Numbered from the stretch's first letter, positions 11,681 through 23,204 are shown. The stretch is DNA of 64,000 nucleotides from Saccopteryx bilineata (GCF_036850765.1 NC_089492.1:100707022-100771021); one strand, 5' to 3'. Program-made: numbers and translations. Notes: generated from the letters alone by a model not told the origin.

Positions 11681-12021
11681 TTTTTTTTTTTTTTAAATTC
11701 ATTGAGAAGAGAGACTCCCGCATGCACCCTGACAGGGATCCACCCAGCAAGCCCACAAGGGGGGGGGGGGGATGCTCTGTTGCTCAGCAGCTGAGCTCTT
11801 CTTAGCATCTGAGGTGGAGGCCATGGAACCAACCTCAGCACCTAAGGCCAACTCGCTCCAATTGAGCCATGGCTGTAGGAGGGGGAAGAAAGAGAGAGAA
11901 GCAAGATGAGGAGAGGTGGAGAAGCAGATGGGTACTTCTCCTGTGTGCCCTGACTGGGAATCGAACCCAGGACATCCACATGCTGGGCTGATACTCTACC
12001 ATTGAGCCAACTGGCTAAGGC
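11681..12021 (-). mobile_element. SINE-L insertion (older subtype)
   Basis: Antisense copy from a T-tract through AGAGAGACTCCCGCATGCAC to GAGCCAACTGGCTAAGGC. The duplication AAAAATCTT flanks it (11672-11680 and 12024-12032). More diverged than the 49-50 kb copies and carries a G-run at 11760-11770. Confidence 0.9.
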
Positions 12022-12186
12022 AAAAAAATCTTAACAGAGAGTACATTTTAGTATGTTTTCTTTGCACAATAAACTTTACATATTAAAAAATAAGTTATTT
12101 TGACATTTAATGTGGTTGATGTTGAAAATTAGAGAATTCAAAGAAAACAAAGCATCTGTAACTTTATTACTCGTTATTATTAGTTG

Positions 12187-12806
12187 TACAGAGCTGGGCA
12201 AAAGTATATAGATTTGAATTCAACTACTTCCGGAGGCCATGGGGCCATCCAAGAAGGTCACTGAAATTCAGGTTTGTTTACTGGTGTTCAAAGACTACAG
12301 GAACGTATGAATAATGAAGGCTGGCTATTGGAGCACTTAAGAGTTTGCACCTAAGTGCATTGTGCCTTTGTGACATTTTTTGAGTTAATAAGCTGTTGTA
12401 ATAATCATAACCTACATAGAATTTTTTTTCTTTTTCTTTTTCATTAAGTAGAGGCAGGGAGGCAGAGACAGACTGCTACTTATGCCCCAACCAGGATCCA
12501 CCTGGCAACCCCCCTACCAGACATATTCTGCTTGTCTGGGCTGCTGCTCAGTTGCTCAGCAACCAAGCTATTTCAGCACCTGAGGCAAGGCCATGGAATT
12601 ATTCTCAGCTCCTGAGGCAAACTTTGCTCGAACAATTTGAGCCATGGTTGGGGGGGGGGGGCAGTTGGTTACTTCTCCTGTGTGTCCTGAACAGGAATCA
12701 AACCTGGGACTTCCACACGCCAGGCCGATGTTCCACTGCTGAGCCAAATGGCCAGGGGTCTTTTTCCATATGAACAATTATAAGCCTACTTTTGCCCACT
12801 CCTGTA
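12187..12806. mobile_element. Tc1/mariner-type MITE containing a SINE
   Basis: Inverted ends TACAGAGCTGGGCAAAAGTA (left) and, reversed, TACAGGAGTGGGCAAAAGTA (right). TA dinucleotides at both edges fit the TA target duplication of mariner elements. A SINE-L lies inside (12421-12757). No intact transposase frame is seen. Confidence 0.8.
12421..12757 (-). mobile_element. SINE-L insertion (older, diverged)
   Basis: Antisense SINE-L with GGCAGAGACAGACTGCTACT near the tail and GAGCCAAATGGCCAGGGG at the head. Nested in the mariner-type element. Confidence 0.85.
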
Positions 12807-12930
12807 TATTGCTGTATTTCTTTTCCATCTAGAGAGTTTCTATATAATATCCTAAAATGAACAGGTGCACAATAAAACATGTGATACACAATTATCATCT
12901 CTCGATTTTTGTCACAAGAACACTTTTTTT

Positions 12931-13263
12931 TTTTTTTTTTTTTTGTATTTTACTGAAGCTGGAAATGGGGAGAGACAGTCAGACTCCCGCATGCACCCGA
13001 CCGGGATCCACCCGGCACACCCACCAGGGGGCGATGCTCTGCCCCTCTGGGGCGTCGCTCTGCCACGACCAGAGCCACTCCAGTGCCTGGGACAGAGGCC
13101 AAGGAGCCATCGCCAGCGCCCAGGCCATCTTTGCTCCAATGGAGCCTCGGCTGCGGGAGGGGAAGAGAGAGAGAGGTAGGAGAGGGGGAGGGGTGGAGAA
13201 GCAGATGGGCGGGACTTCTGCACGCCAGGCCGACGCTCTACCACTGAGCCAACCGGCCAGGGC
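12931..13263 (-). mobile_element. SINE-L insertion with internal deletion
   Basis: Antisense copy flanked by CACAAGAACACTTTTTTT and CACAAAGGCACTTTTTTT. It is missing the CTTCTCCTGTGTGCCCTGG segment and part of the B-box region: GATGGGCGGGACTTCTGCAC runs straight across. Confidence 0.92.
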
Positions 13264-13484
13264 CACAAAGGCACTTTTTTTAAAAAGCATTCAAGTACTC
13301 TCATTTTTCTAATAAACACTGTTCTTTATTGTGTAGATATTAGTATATCTTTGTTATAGAATTATAGAGTAACAGTTCCAGAGATGTTTAAGAATTTGTG
13401 TTTGATCAGTTGTAAACATTTTACTATATTTACTTTCTCTCTTTGTGTGTGTGCATATATACACTGCTTGTTTCTTTTTTTGAC

Positions 13485-14020
13485 TGAACCTTTGACAGCA
13501 AATTGCAGACATCATATATTTTAACTCTTAATTATTTTGGTATGTACCTCTTAGGAATGAGGACTTTTATTTTTTGCATAAGCGTAATGTTATACCTAAG
13601 AAAATTAATAATAAATTTAATATAATTTAATATCAAGTCCAAATGTTCCCAGTTGTCTCTAGAATGACAATTATAATTGTTATTTTGAATCATGGTTCTA
13701 ATCAGGTTATTAAGTTACCATTCAAGCATATTAAGCAAATATTTAATCAAGCCCCCACTTTTTCCCCCTTTGACACTGAATATGAAGAATCTAAGCCAGC
13801 TTTTTATAGGGTGTCCTACATTCAGAATCATGATTATTTCTTTGTGATGTCCTTTAACTTTATCCTCTATTCCCTATTTTCTGTAAACTAGGAACTAGCT
13901 TTATTAGATATATATATATATTAAACATTTTTGGCAAGAACACATGACATGGCTCTGTATTCCCTAATTCTTCACATTAGTGGGTATATAATGTAAGATT
14001 GTCTGGCTTTTACTCTTTCT
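13485..14020 (-). repeat. Ancient LINE-like 3' region
   Basis: A string of segments typical of an old L1 3' region in antisense: AGCAAATTGCAGACATCATA, CCAAATGTTCCCAGTTGTCT, AACATTTTTGGCAAGAACAC. Assigned by remembered pattern; family uncertain. Confidence 0.45.
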
Positions 14021-14750
14021 GCTTAACTGTGCTCAGTTTGGATGTTTAGAGCTTATTCTGCTAACAAGATTAAGTAGCTACTGTTGTAGAAACCTGTAAG
14101 TTTCCCAAAATTTAATGAAATATAAAAGGAATGAGGAGTTTGCTATCATACCTTATGTTTTAAATAATTTGTCTATTTTTACAGATGTCTTATTAAACTC
14201 TTTAGAGACAAAAATGTAAATAAAAATTTTATCCATGAACACTTACTTTAATATTTCCCAAAAATCTAGTTTGTTTTTATAGTTTAATATTTTGTATCTC
14301 CTACCTATCATTTAGCAGAAATGATGGAGAAACTAATGTTCTAATGGCCTGTTTTTCTGTCCTTTCATATTGTTTTACACACTAATTTTCTTTTATACTA
14401 AATCATTATAGCCAATTAATGTGTTTTTAAGTAAGTTAGTTTCAGGAAATGCTTATGTTGCTGTTGAATTCTATCTAATAGCAGAATAAACTTCAGGTTA
14501 AACTTCAAATTACATGTGAAATAAGACGGAAGCTAGTTCATGGTAATTTGCTAAAAATAATGAGATATTTTGATTGGGAATATTTATTATTTGATACAAG
14601 TAGGACTTGAAACTTATTTCATGAAATGTTTTTATGCTTAGACTATATTACTAATGGTAGAAAAATGAGTGTTTTGCTGTGATATGTTATGAAATACATG
14701 TGATATCCTAGTTTGTCTACTGACACTGGGGTCTTAAATCTTAAAAAAAG
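14021..14750 (+). other. Last part of the large PPM1B intron, no recognisable element
   Basis: AT-rich unique-looking sequence with no transposon that I recognise. Being adjacent to the weak beta-1 acceptor, it is where splicing enhancers would be expected, but none is demonstrable by eye. Confidence 0.5.
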
Positions 14751-15056
14751 GCCTCCGATGAAGCAGAGGAAAGTGGATCACAGGGGAAATTGGTGGAAGC
14801 TCTCAGGCAAATGAGAATTAATCATAGGGGAAACTACCGACAACTTCTGGAGGAGATGCTGACTAGTTACAGGCTAGCTAAAGTAGAGGGAGAAGAAAGC
14901 CCTGCTGAACCAGCTGCTACAGCTCCTTCTTCGAACAGTGATGCTGGAAACCCAGTGACAATGCAGGAAAGCCATACTGAATCAAAAAGTGATCTTGCTG
15001 ACTTAGACAGCTGTAATGAAGATGCAGGGGCAAACATGGGTGGTGGAAAAGTATGA
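14751..15056 (+). CDS. PPM1B: PPM1B terminal exon, long (beta-1) C-terminus
   Basis: The exon encodes 101 residues from ASDEAEESGSQGKLVEALRQ through the conserved QLLEEMLTSYRLAKVEGEES to an acidic, Ser-rich tail ending NEDAGANMGGGKV, then TGA at 15054-15056. Phase 0 entry matches the preceding exon. With the three upstream exons this gives 197 codons, which implies a visible start at residue 283 if the beta-1 isoform is 479 aa. The acceptor (CTTAAAAAAAG at 14740-14750) has almost no polypyrimidine tract, unlike the beta-2 acceptor. The last residues differ from the human tail as I remember it, suggesting relaxed constraint at the very C-terminus. Confidence 0.93.
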   Translation, partial: ASDEAEESGSQGKLVEALRQMRINHRGNYRQLLEEMLTSYRLAKVEGEESPAEPAATAPSSNSDAGNPVTMQESHTESKSDLADLDSCNEDAGANMGGGKV

Positions 15057-15800
15057 TTTGACTTTGTGGTGATACTTTTGTGATCTTTGATTTGATGGTT
15101 TTTACTTAGAAAGTATAATGTATGCATTTATATAACGGTTTTGTTATTTGAATCTTGGTAAACTAGTTTTATTATATTCATATAGCCTTGTTTTTTAAGA
15201 AGGCTTTTGCATACACCTTTATCAGATAGTTTAAAATTGACTATTTATAGTATTTTGAATTTAATAAAATTATATGTCATTTCCTATTGTATGCCATAAA
15301 TGAGGCTACCAGTTATTAAAGTCAGTAGTTAAATTCATACTAGATATGATTAAAGATTACTGATTAGCAAGATTATCCTATATTGTGGAAAACCCTGTTA
15401 ATGTAGAATTATACTGCTTCACATTATTTTACTTATTATTATAACATAGTTAGCTTTGTAATAAATTTGTGTTTTCTTTAATAATTTTAGTTCTTCAAAG
15501 AATGGCAGATGCTGGCCTGTAATTTTTTTCCCAAGAATGATAATTTGTGTGTTCTTTGACTTGTTTATATTTTATATCTCTGTGGTTTTATTTTTAGAAA
15601 TTCTGAACTATTGGATGTGTGATTATTTTTTCTCTCTCTGTATTCTTTATAAAAAATAATTTTTGAAAAACCTGTGTATTATTCATATAGCATTGGTTTG
15701 TAATTCTGTATAGCCTAACTACATACATCAAAATGTATGTCAACCAAGTGTTCAGAATGAAATAAGTGTTTAAGTCCAAATAAAGCATGTGATGTGGAAT
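15057..15800 (+). other. PPM1B: Probable 3' UTR of PPM1B beta-1 transcript
   Basis: This AT-rich sequence follows the beta-1 stop codon. AATAAA hexamers occur at 15263-15268, 15460-15465 and 15779-15784. The last, with TGTTG-type sequence just beyond it, is a plausible cleavage site near 15800. The actual end cannot be fixed without transcript data, and transcripts may read on into the beta-2 UTR. No recognisable transposon lies within it. Confidence 0.5.
15779..15784 (+). promoter_or_regulatory. PPM1B: Polyadenylation signal candidate, PPM1B beta-1 end
   Basis: AATAAA about 725 nt after the beta-1 stop, followed by GCATGTGATGTGG, a GT-rich downstream element. It is the best of three AATAAA hexamers in this UTR. 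Confidence 0.5.
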
Positions 15801-16601
15801 AATCTATGCATGTTGTACTTATTTTTAAATTTTTTTTAAACAAGTTTGGTACATTGGAAAAATATCAATTAGAAATTTGTTTGTAATTATGTAAAATTTA
15901 GAAAACTATGGCTTAGCGTTTTTCATTAACTAAAAGGAAAAAAATTTGAGAAGTCTTGCTTTAAGAAAATCTAGTCTGTTTGTTATTCCCTTTTTGTGGT
16001 TCAAAATATTAACCTTTGGGCAGAATGGACACACATAGACATGTCAGAAAATTACCATGAAGAGCATTTTAAAGATCACAAGACTATCAACTTAGCTATA
16101 AGTGTTCATAAGATATTAATAGATGCAAGAATTATGGGGTATTTTAAAGAGTGGCAGTTATATGAGTTTTGTTTTTGTCACGTGGGGAACTATTGCTTAA
16201 AAACAATTATTTTGTGAATGTAGATTATTAACTTTTCTTCTTCTTGTTTATATTTATCATGTGTCTGAAGTTGCTTAAGGTACCATAAGTTGAAACTTTG
16301 GAATCTTCGGAGGTAGCTGATGTTTTGATCTATTTTGCCAATGTCGGAATACTTTTAAGTGGTTTAAAAGGAAGGCATTTGGTGGAGAGGGGAGAAAAAA
16401 AACAACCAGTTATCTATCTATATTAGATAGATCCATGTGTATACACACAATGTACGGTACACACAACTCTCTGTAAAAGTACCTTTTCAAACAAAGAAAG
16501 GAAGGTAATTTGTTCATCTAATTTTGTTTTCTTTTGAAATTCAGTCCAACCTGGAAGTGCTGTAGGTGAATAATAATATTCTTCCTTTTCTCTTCCTGTA
16601 G

Positions 16602-16631
16602 GGTGCTGGAGATCTAGAAGACCCATGGTAG
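16602..16631 (+). CDS. PPM1B: PPM1B alternative terminal exon, short (beta-2) C-terminus
   Basis: The acceptor TTCCTTTTCTCTTCCTGTAG ends at 16601. The next 30 nt read GAGDLEDPW then TAG. Joined to the 4339-4396 exon, the protein ends HRESDGGAGDLEDPW, the short PPM1B isoform tail. The visible 105 residues again place the first visible residue at 283 if the isoform is 387 aa, agreeing with the beta-1 count. The coding part is too short to be called as an ORF; the strong polypyrimidine tract, phase match and peptide identity support it. Confidence 0.93.
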   Translation, partial: GAGDLEDPW

Positions 16632-18330
16632 CCTTATAAACTTCTAAAATGCTTTTGATTCTGAAAATTGGGGGAAAAACTTTTAATCACAATTTTCTTC
16701 AGTACATGGGAAAAATATTCTTGTGGATTCCCAACGTTTTGTGATATGAGCAGAAAATCCTTAGCATTTCCCATCATTTGTTCATATTTGTGTTTTCTGA
16801 TAATTGCCACTTGTAGCATTGCCTGTATACTACAGTATTTTTGCCAACCTCAGGCATTCTGGTTACATCTGTATTGAACTTTTGGCCCTAGAAACCAATG
16901 GAGTTATTTCACCACAAATAACAATGTGCCTGAGGTGCATGGGAATATAGTTAGCTGTACTCTGAAGATAAATTATGGTTTTTTTTAAACAGGACACAAA
17001 ACATAAGCATGTAAGAGTAAAGAATTGTATGAAATGTTCTTTTTCTGAATTCACCAAGTTGAAAGCCTTTTGCAGCTTTTGTGGCTTAAAATTTCATTTG
17101 AGCAATTTACTATAGGGTATATATTTATTATTAATTGTTATTTAATTTTTTTTCCAATTTTACCTGTATTACCAACTGGGTTCTCCAATAATGTCCAAAT
17201 TGTAATGTTGCCTGCTTCAAGATTAGTGTATTTGGCAATAGTAATATAAACCCTTCCAAAATTTATGCATGTATCTACTACATCCTTCAACTCAGTAGAA
17301 AATCTTTGAAACCAAATGGATTAATTTATGGCTATTTATAATTTGCTTTGACATCTCACTGCTGCAAATTTTTTAAATGAAGAGATTTGCCTTTATAATG
17401 TAAATTGTGAGTTTTGTTTTACATGTGGGTTTCTATAGTTTTAATTTTTCAGCTTTTAAAATACAAGTTTTGTGTAATTTGGTATAATTTTAAATTGTTA
17501 CATTATTTTAAAAGCTCAGATTATCACATTTAAATGACTATAAATACATTTAAAATTATCTATTTTAGATCTAAGGAAATATTACAGAGATATTTTCATG
17601 GGTTCAGTAACCTTTCATTTTATAACATTGGGCACGGTACAGAGTGGCTGTCACATAAGGTACTTGAAGATTATTAGTTTAATTCTATTTTTACAATAAC
17701 CTTGAATTTTTTTTGAGTTTTGCATGTATCCAATTAATGGTGAACATGAAGAGTGAAATATTTATCTAAAAGCTATTGGGGTATGAGAAGCAATGAATGT
17801 ATCCATTTGTACCTGGTTTACATGTTGTGGATGCTTTGTAAACATTTTCCTGTATGTTTAAATTGTGTTTCAGCAGGATGTTAATTGCCCTTGTGTATAG
17901 TTAAAATGAGTCATCATCTGGTCTTGTGTGAAATGGAATTCATGGTATTTTCTGTAACATTTTCCTGAAGCTGTTTCTGGAGAGCCACACATATGAATAC
18001 AGACAGCTTCCTGGATCATTTGATTTATTGTGTACCTGATTTTTGGTCTAAAAGGAATTATTGCCACAATATATTTTTATTTATTCTTTAGATTTTAGCT
18101 TTGTAAGTTAAAGTGCTTTACATGATGTTAAAAGCTATTTGTTTCTTTACTGGGTTGGGGGGAGGGTGTTAAAAAGGAATGAAGAATGCAAAATGGTTTA
18201 TTGTTCAACTGTCCACTCTGATCCAATCCTGTACCGTACGTAGTACCTTTCCAGTATGATATTGTGATGTTTCATACAGTGCAGTGAACATAACCAACTT
18301 GTTACCTAAATAAAGAATTGATAAAAACAG
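16632..18330 (+). other. PPM1B: 3' UTR of PPM1B beta-2 transcript
   Basis: About 1.7 kb of AT-rich, repeat-free sequence follows the beta-2 stop. It ends at AATAAA (18309-18314) followed by GAATTGATAAAAAC and TGTG-rich sequence. The absence of any SINE across 16.6-18.6 kb, while neighbouring kilobases carry several, is consistent with a constrained mature UTR. This is an inference from repeat density, not from alignment. Confidence 0.75.
18309..18314 (+). promoter_or_regulatory. PPM1B: Polyadenylation signal AATAAA, PPM1B gene end
   Basis: Canonical hexamer at the end of the repeat-free UTR. It is followed within about 20 nt by an A-rich stretch and a TGTGACATAC downstream element. Beyond it repeats resume, consistent with leaving the gene. 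Confidence 0.75.
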
Positions 18331-18619
18331 TGTGACATACTATTTGGTATAATTAAAAAAATAAGTTCAGTTTTGAATGTTAAACATTTTATATAGTTAG
18401 AATATTGTGAAATGTTTCATACAGATATGTAGATCAGTTATAATTCCAGGGAAGAATTAACCAAACTATATAGGACAATATTACTTAAACCTTTCTCCCC
18501 TCCCAAAACATTTTTTATATCATTTAAAATTTTTTTTCTCTGGACGTTTGTTGGCCCTTGAAACACAAAGTGTGAGTTAGCAAAAGAAAACCTCATTCAG
18601 TATTGACTAATATGAATAG

Positions 18620-20093
18620 TCCAGCTGTTCACAAATATTTTGGTCTCAGGACCCATTTATATTCCTTTTTTTTTTTTTTTTTAAGAGACAGAGGGACAGG
18701 CAGGGAATGAGAGAAATGAGAAGCATCAATTCCTTGCTGTAGCACTTTAGTTGTTCATTGATTGCTTTTTCATATGTGCCTTGACCAGAGGACTTCAGCA
18801 GAACGAGTGACCCCTTGTTCAAACCTGTGAGCCCGCGCTCAAGCCAGCAACCTTGGGACTCAATCCTGGGTCCTCAGCATTCCAGTCTGACGCTTGACCA
18901 CTGCACCACCTGGTTAGGCATATATTTTTAAAGGCTGAAGCTCCCAGAAAACTTTTGCTTTTGTGGGTATGTTTATTGATATTTATGGTATTAAAGAAGA
19001 AAACCATTACCTGTTAACATAAATAGCATTGTTTCACAAAAAAAATACTTTCCAAAACTAAAGAGCACTGGCTTTTGTTTTATAAATCATCTGGATTCTT
19101 TTATCTGCCTCTGCATTCAGTTGGTTGCAGTGTTGTGCTTTGAAGTATATGAAGAAGTCTGGCCTCACAAATATATGTATTTGGAAGAATATTTCAGTAG
19201 CTTTAGATAATTGTGGATATTCCTCTGATACATTATCAAAATTCGGAACTGGTAGTTTCTTGAAGGTTAGTTGCAATTGTGAAATCTGAGATTATTCAAC
19301 TTTGTACTCTGTTACCTTAAAATCCATTTGCTCTGTCTTGCAGTTTGAATGGATTGTCTACTTTTTGCATGATTCATTAACATTCATTTGTCATTTGGAA
19401 AATACTGGTTCATTGAATTATATAGTTCTTATGCAGTGATTGAATTTTTTGTTTAATATAACTGGTCTTATCCAAAAAATCTTAAGTGTGGGGAAGCTGC
19501 CACACGGTGATGGCTACAAATTTTTCAAAATTCTATTTTCATTTGAAAGATGAAATTTTATTATTGGCAAGAAGTATTGTCAATGGTTTTCAGGTGACAG
19601 GCTGACTTTATTCATTTTAGCATAAATGATGAATAACCATGGTTTGTCAATCATTCTTTCAAGTGAAAATTGTGTTCCATGAAAACTGGTTAGTTCAGCT
19701 CACATCTTGAATTATAACATGAAACAGCCATTACATCTCAGCATGCGATAGAACCAGTACTCTCCATTTTATAGAGGTTATCTAAAAGATGTGTATTCAA
19801 GGATAGAGTTATAATTAATTTTTAGTGCTTAATCAAGACATTGTTAACTGAAACTGGCTTGTTTCTCCCTTATTTGAGTGCAGCAGTGAAGAGAGAATAA
19901 CGACTCACTTGTTTGGAGCTGCGGTCTCACTTGTGCTCAGGTGTCTGCAGTTTTACCCACCATTTCTTTTGCCCAATCAGTGCGAATGTCAATGCTTTCC
20001 AAAAAGAATAAGTACTAGTATTAAGAAAATAGCTTTGATTTCATAGACCTTCTTTAAAGGTTCTGTGGGACCCCCGACTTCGAGAATTGCTGC
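18620..20093 (-). mobile_element. Decayed hAT-Charlie transposon with transposase C-terminal remnant
   Basis: Inverted ends CAGCTGTTCACAAATATTTT (left) and, reversed, CAGCAATTCTCGAAGTCGGG (right), with GGTCTCAGGACCC / GGGACCCCCG next to them. On the minus strand at 19058-19276 a stretch contains EEYPQLSKATEIFFQ and CNQLNAEADKRIQM, which resembles the hAT C-terminal dimerisation domain found in transposases and ZBED-type domesticated proteins. Stops break the rest, so it is a relic. SINE-M interrupts it at 18667-18919. No clean 8-bp duplication was found. Confidence 0.75.
18667..18919 (-). mobile_element. SINE-M insertion inside the Charlie relic
   Basis: T-tract followed by AGAGACAGAGGGACAGGCAG, TAGTTGTTCATTGATTGC and the head complement ending CACCACCTGGTTAGGC. 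Confidence 0.9.
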
Positions 20094-20944
20094 CCTCATC
20101 CTGTTGGGGACAATGTTCATTTATTCTAAACGTCACAGTGTAACAGTAAATGAATGTTATTAAGACATAAAGGTATGACAAAATTTACTTGGGGGGGGAG
20201 GGGCTATATCATTACTATTACACTGAAACTTAGAAAGCAAAGTAAAGAAGGTTGAATCTTTAGTATTGTACTTTTACTCCCAGAATGTTCCTCTGATGGG
20301 TTTCAACTTGGAAAACTCATGATTTAAGGTCGTATTTTTTTACTGAATTTTTAAATCCATATTTTAAATAAAATAATTTTACTGTGGCTGAGATAATGCA
20401 CCAGGTTGGCCAAATAAAAACAGGACTTTTTAAATGACAAATGGATCAAGACTTTATGATGAAGGGGTTTGTTTGTGTTTGTAGTTTTTGTTTTGATTAA
20501 GGTTTTCAGTTTTCTGAACATTGAACAAGGTGAGGAAGAGTTTTGTAGGTGTTTTAATGAAAAGCACTTAAAATTTCTGTCATTTGTTGGTTTTTTGTCC
20601 AATAATGAGGCTTGGTCGTTGCAACATTTACTTAAGATATTACTTAAGATTTAATTGTGTTTGGATAGTCACTGCAACTTTCATTTCAGCTTGTCAGTTT
20701 TATTTTCAGATGTGTGGGATTCAGTTAGGTTTTGGTGTCTTCATGGTGCTGTCAGGCTCTCTCCAACAAGCTAATTAGGCACTTAGTCCTCATAAGAAAC
20801 AACAGCAAAATTTAAAACTTAAGGTGAAGATTGCCAATATAAAAATAAAACATTAACCTACCTATCTTTTAAAAAGCTCATTTTCTATGGGCTTTATTAT
20901 CTAATGTAGCGAGTACTGAAATGTCAACTTTCATATTTTTGAGT
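20094..20944. other. Intergenic stretch, no recognisable element
   Basis: A G-rich run GGGGGGGGAGGGGC (20191-20204) and several short open frames without similarity that I can name. No splice-bounded coding exon was seen. Confidence 0.5.
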
Positions 20945-21131
20945 TTTTAAGATTATATTGATTTTACAGAGAAGGGATGGGGAGCAAGAAGTATCAACTC
21001 ATAGTTGCTTCAGTTTAGTTGTTCATTGATTGCTTGTCATATGTGCCTTGACCGGGCAAGCCCAGGGTTTCAACCAGCGACCTCAGCCTTCCAGGTTGGT
21101 GCTTTATCCACTGTGCCACCACAGGCCAGGC
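20945..21131 (-). mobile_element. SINE-S insertion
   Basis: Antisense: GATTATATTGATTTTACAGA tail side, TATGTGCCTTGACCGGGCAA, then CACTGTGCCACCACAGGCCA head complement. Confidence 0.88.
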
Positions 21132-21684
21132 TTGGTTTATTTTTAAATTAACATCTCATTTTGAAGGATAAATGAAGAATCTAAGCAACAAATGCTTCCA
21201 AGTCTCTTAACATTTAGTTTATTAATGTAAGTAGTACAGGTTATATCCAGGAGTCAATTTCTTAATGCTAAATATAGAAATACTTTGAGAGTTGTACTGT
21301 CATTTATAAAAATTATAATAAATTGATTTTTCTACATGAAAATGATGATGCTGTCATACCCCTGAATTCCTTTTCTGTAGCCAGCTTAAATGGCTTTTCA
21401 TAATGAGAAATAGTGTTAGTTGAGGAGAAATGTTTTTATAATATTAGCCTAATGTGTAAGCCAGAAAGTAGAATGTCATTAATTTATATTCCAAACTCTA
21501 AGGTACCTGAAATATTTGGTAGAATGAGATTGTACATAAATAAGCATTCTGACATGAACCAAGTTTCCAAACAACAAATTAGTCATCCAGGGGAAAAGAA
21601 TTATGTGTATTTTAACACTTTTGGAAGGATATAATAGAACCAGAGATTCATTTTATTGTTTGAATAAACAGTTTTATTCTGTTT

Positions 21685-21857
21685 ATTTTTAAAGATTTGT
21701 TGATTTTAGAGAGAGGAAAGAGAACAGGGTGTGGAGGATCAGGAAGCATTACTCCTAGTTGCTTCTCATTTGTCCCTTGACCTGGAAAGCTGGGGCGGGG
21801 GGGACCCAGTGACCTCAGTGTCCCAGGTTTATACTCCACTGCGCCACCATAGGCCAA
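21685..21857 (-). mobile_element. SINE-S insertion
   Basis: Antisense copy with GATTTGTTGATTTTAGAGAG at the tail and ACTGCGCCACCATAGGCCA at the head. Confidence 0.85.
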
Positions 21858-22150
21858 GTGTTTTTTTTATTCAGTTTCAGTCCTTAAAATTAACCTGAAA
21901 GATGTTCATTAAATTTCTTTGGCTAGCCAGACATCATTCATTCTTTGTCTTGAATTTATATTGCGTTTTTAAATGGCATTTCAGATTCACATTTTCTTTT
22001 CATTTGTCTTTGTACTTTGAAATTACTGTGGTATAAGTAATAAGGGAAAAAGCATTTGATAAAGATTTATAAAACATTTTATTTTGGGTAAATAACTAGT
22101 ACTTAGACATATTGTGGTATTTTTTACATACTAATAAAATGCAAAATATA

Positions 22151-22490
22151 CAGGCCCTGGCTGGTTAGCTCAGTGGTAGAGCGTTGTCCCAGCCTGTGGA
22201 TGTCCCAGGTTCTATTACCAGTCAGAGCATACAGGAGAGGCGCCCATCTGTTTCTCCACCCTTCCGCCTCTCCTTCCTCTCTGTCTCTTCCCCTCTTGCA
22301 GCCAAGGCTCCATTGGAGCAAAGTTGGCCCGGGCACTGAGGATGACTCCATGGCCTCCATCTCAGGTGCTAGAATGGTTCTGGCCACAACAGAGCAACGC
22401 CCCCAGATGGGCATGCCAGTGGATCCCTGTCAGGCGCATGGGGGAGCCTGTCTGACTGCCTCCCTGCTTCTAAGTTGGGGGGGGGGGGGA
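22151..22490 (+). mobile_element. SINE-L insertion
   Basis: Head GGCCCTGGCTGGTTAGCTCA, body AAGGCTCCATTGGAGCAAAG, and a G-run tail instead of poly-A. Imperfect duplication GCAAAATATA (22141-22150) / GCACAATGTA (22491-22500). Confidence 0.9.
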
Positions 22491-22500
22491 GCACAATGTA

Positions 22501-23204
22501 TAGAAAATTCTTTTTATTTGTAAGACAACCAAATGCTGATGTATTTATAGTTAGTACTCATTAAGGCTAGAATTTATTTGAAAGCAATTCTGAAAGTTAC
22601 TATTCAACTTTAGGAATTTGTAAGCCTTGATGAAAATGGTAAGCACGTGTTTATTTTTGCCCATTGTTTTGGTGATTGATGTAATGTGGTCTAGAAGCCA
22701 AACCAGCTACTTAGAATATGCTGCTTTTCAGGCATCATCACCACTAGTTCTCACTTGCTAGCTTTTTTTTAGGCTCTGGTGTCTTCTCTTTATTTTCTGT
22801 TGCAGTTTTATTCCACCTTTCTTCACTATATCATTCCCTACTCAAGTATAACTAGTAGCTATGCTCTTATAATTCAGGCATAGGGTTCATATCTTGGTGT
22901 TAGGTGGTTATTCTGTCTTTTCCTATCTAAAACTCTAATGGAGCACGAAAGAATTGTAACTTCTATATATGGGTAGAATGAAAGGTTTGGGATATATTTT
23001 CCTTAACTAGTAACCCTAATTTATAATACTGGCAGGTGATTCTTTTAGTGATTAAATCTGTACCACAAATGTGTTCTTTTATTCTTCTCATATATCTACT
23101 TGTAAGAAAATACTTTGGTATGTATTTCAGGTGAAGAGGACCAGTACACTTCAAGAATTATTCTTGTGCTTTATTTCTGATTCTTGAAAATATGAAGTGT
23201 AATT
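22501..23204. other. Intergenic stretch, no recognisable element
   Basis: AT-rich sequence in which I could identify neither a gene nor a repeat family. Confidence 0.45.

Noticed and set aside
14790..15056. Stand-alone ORF starting at an internal Met at 14790
   Set aside because: The Met is inside the PPM1B beta-1 exon (KLVEALRQM region starts upstream in the same frame from 14751). It is part of PPM1B, not a separate gene.
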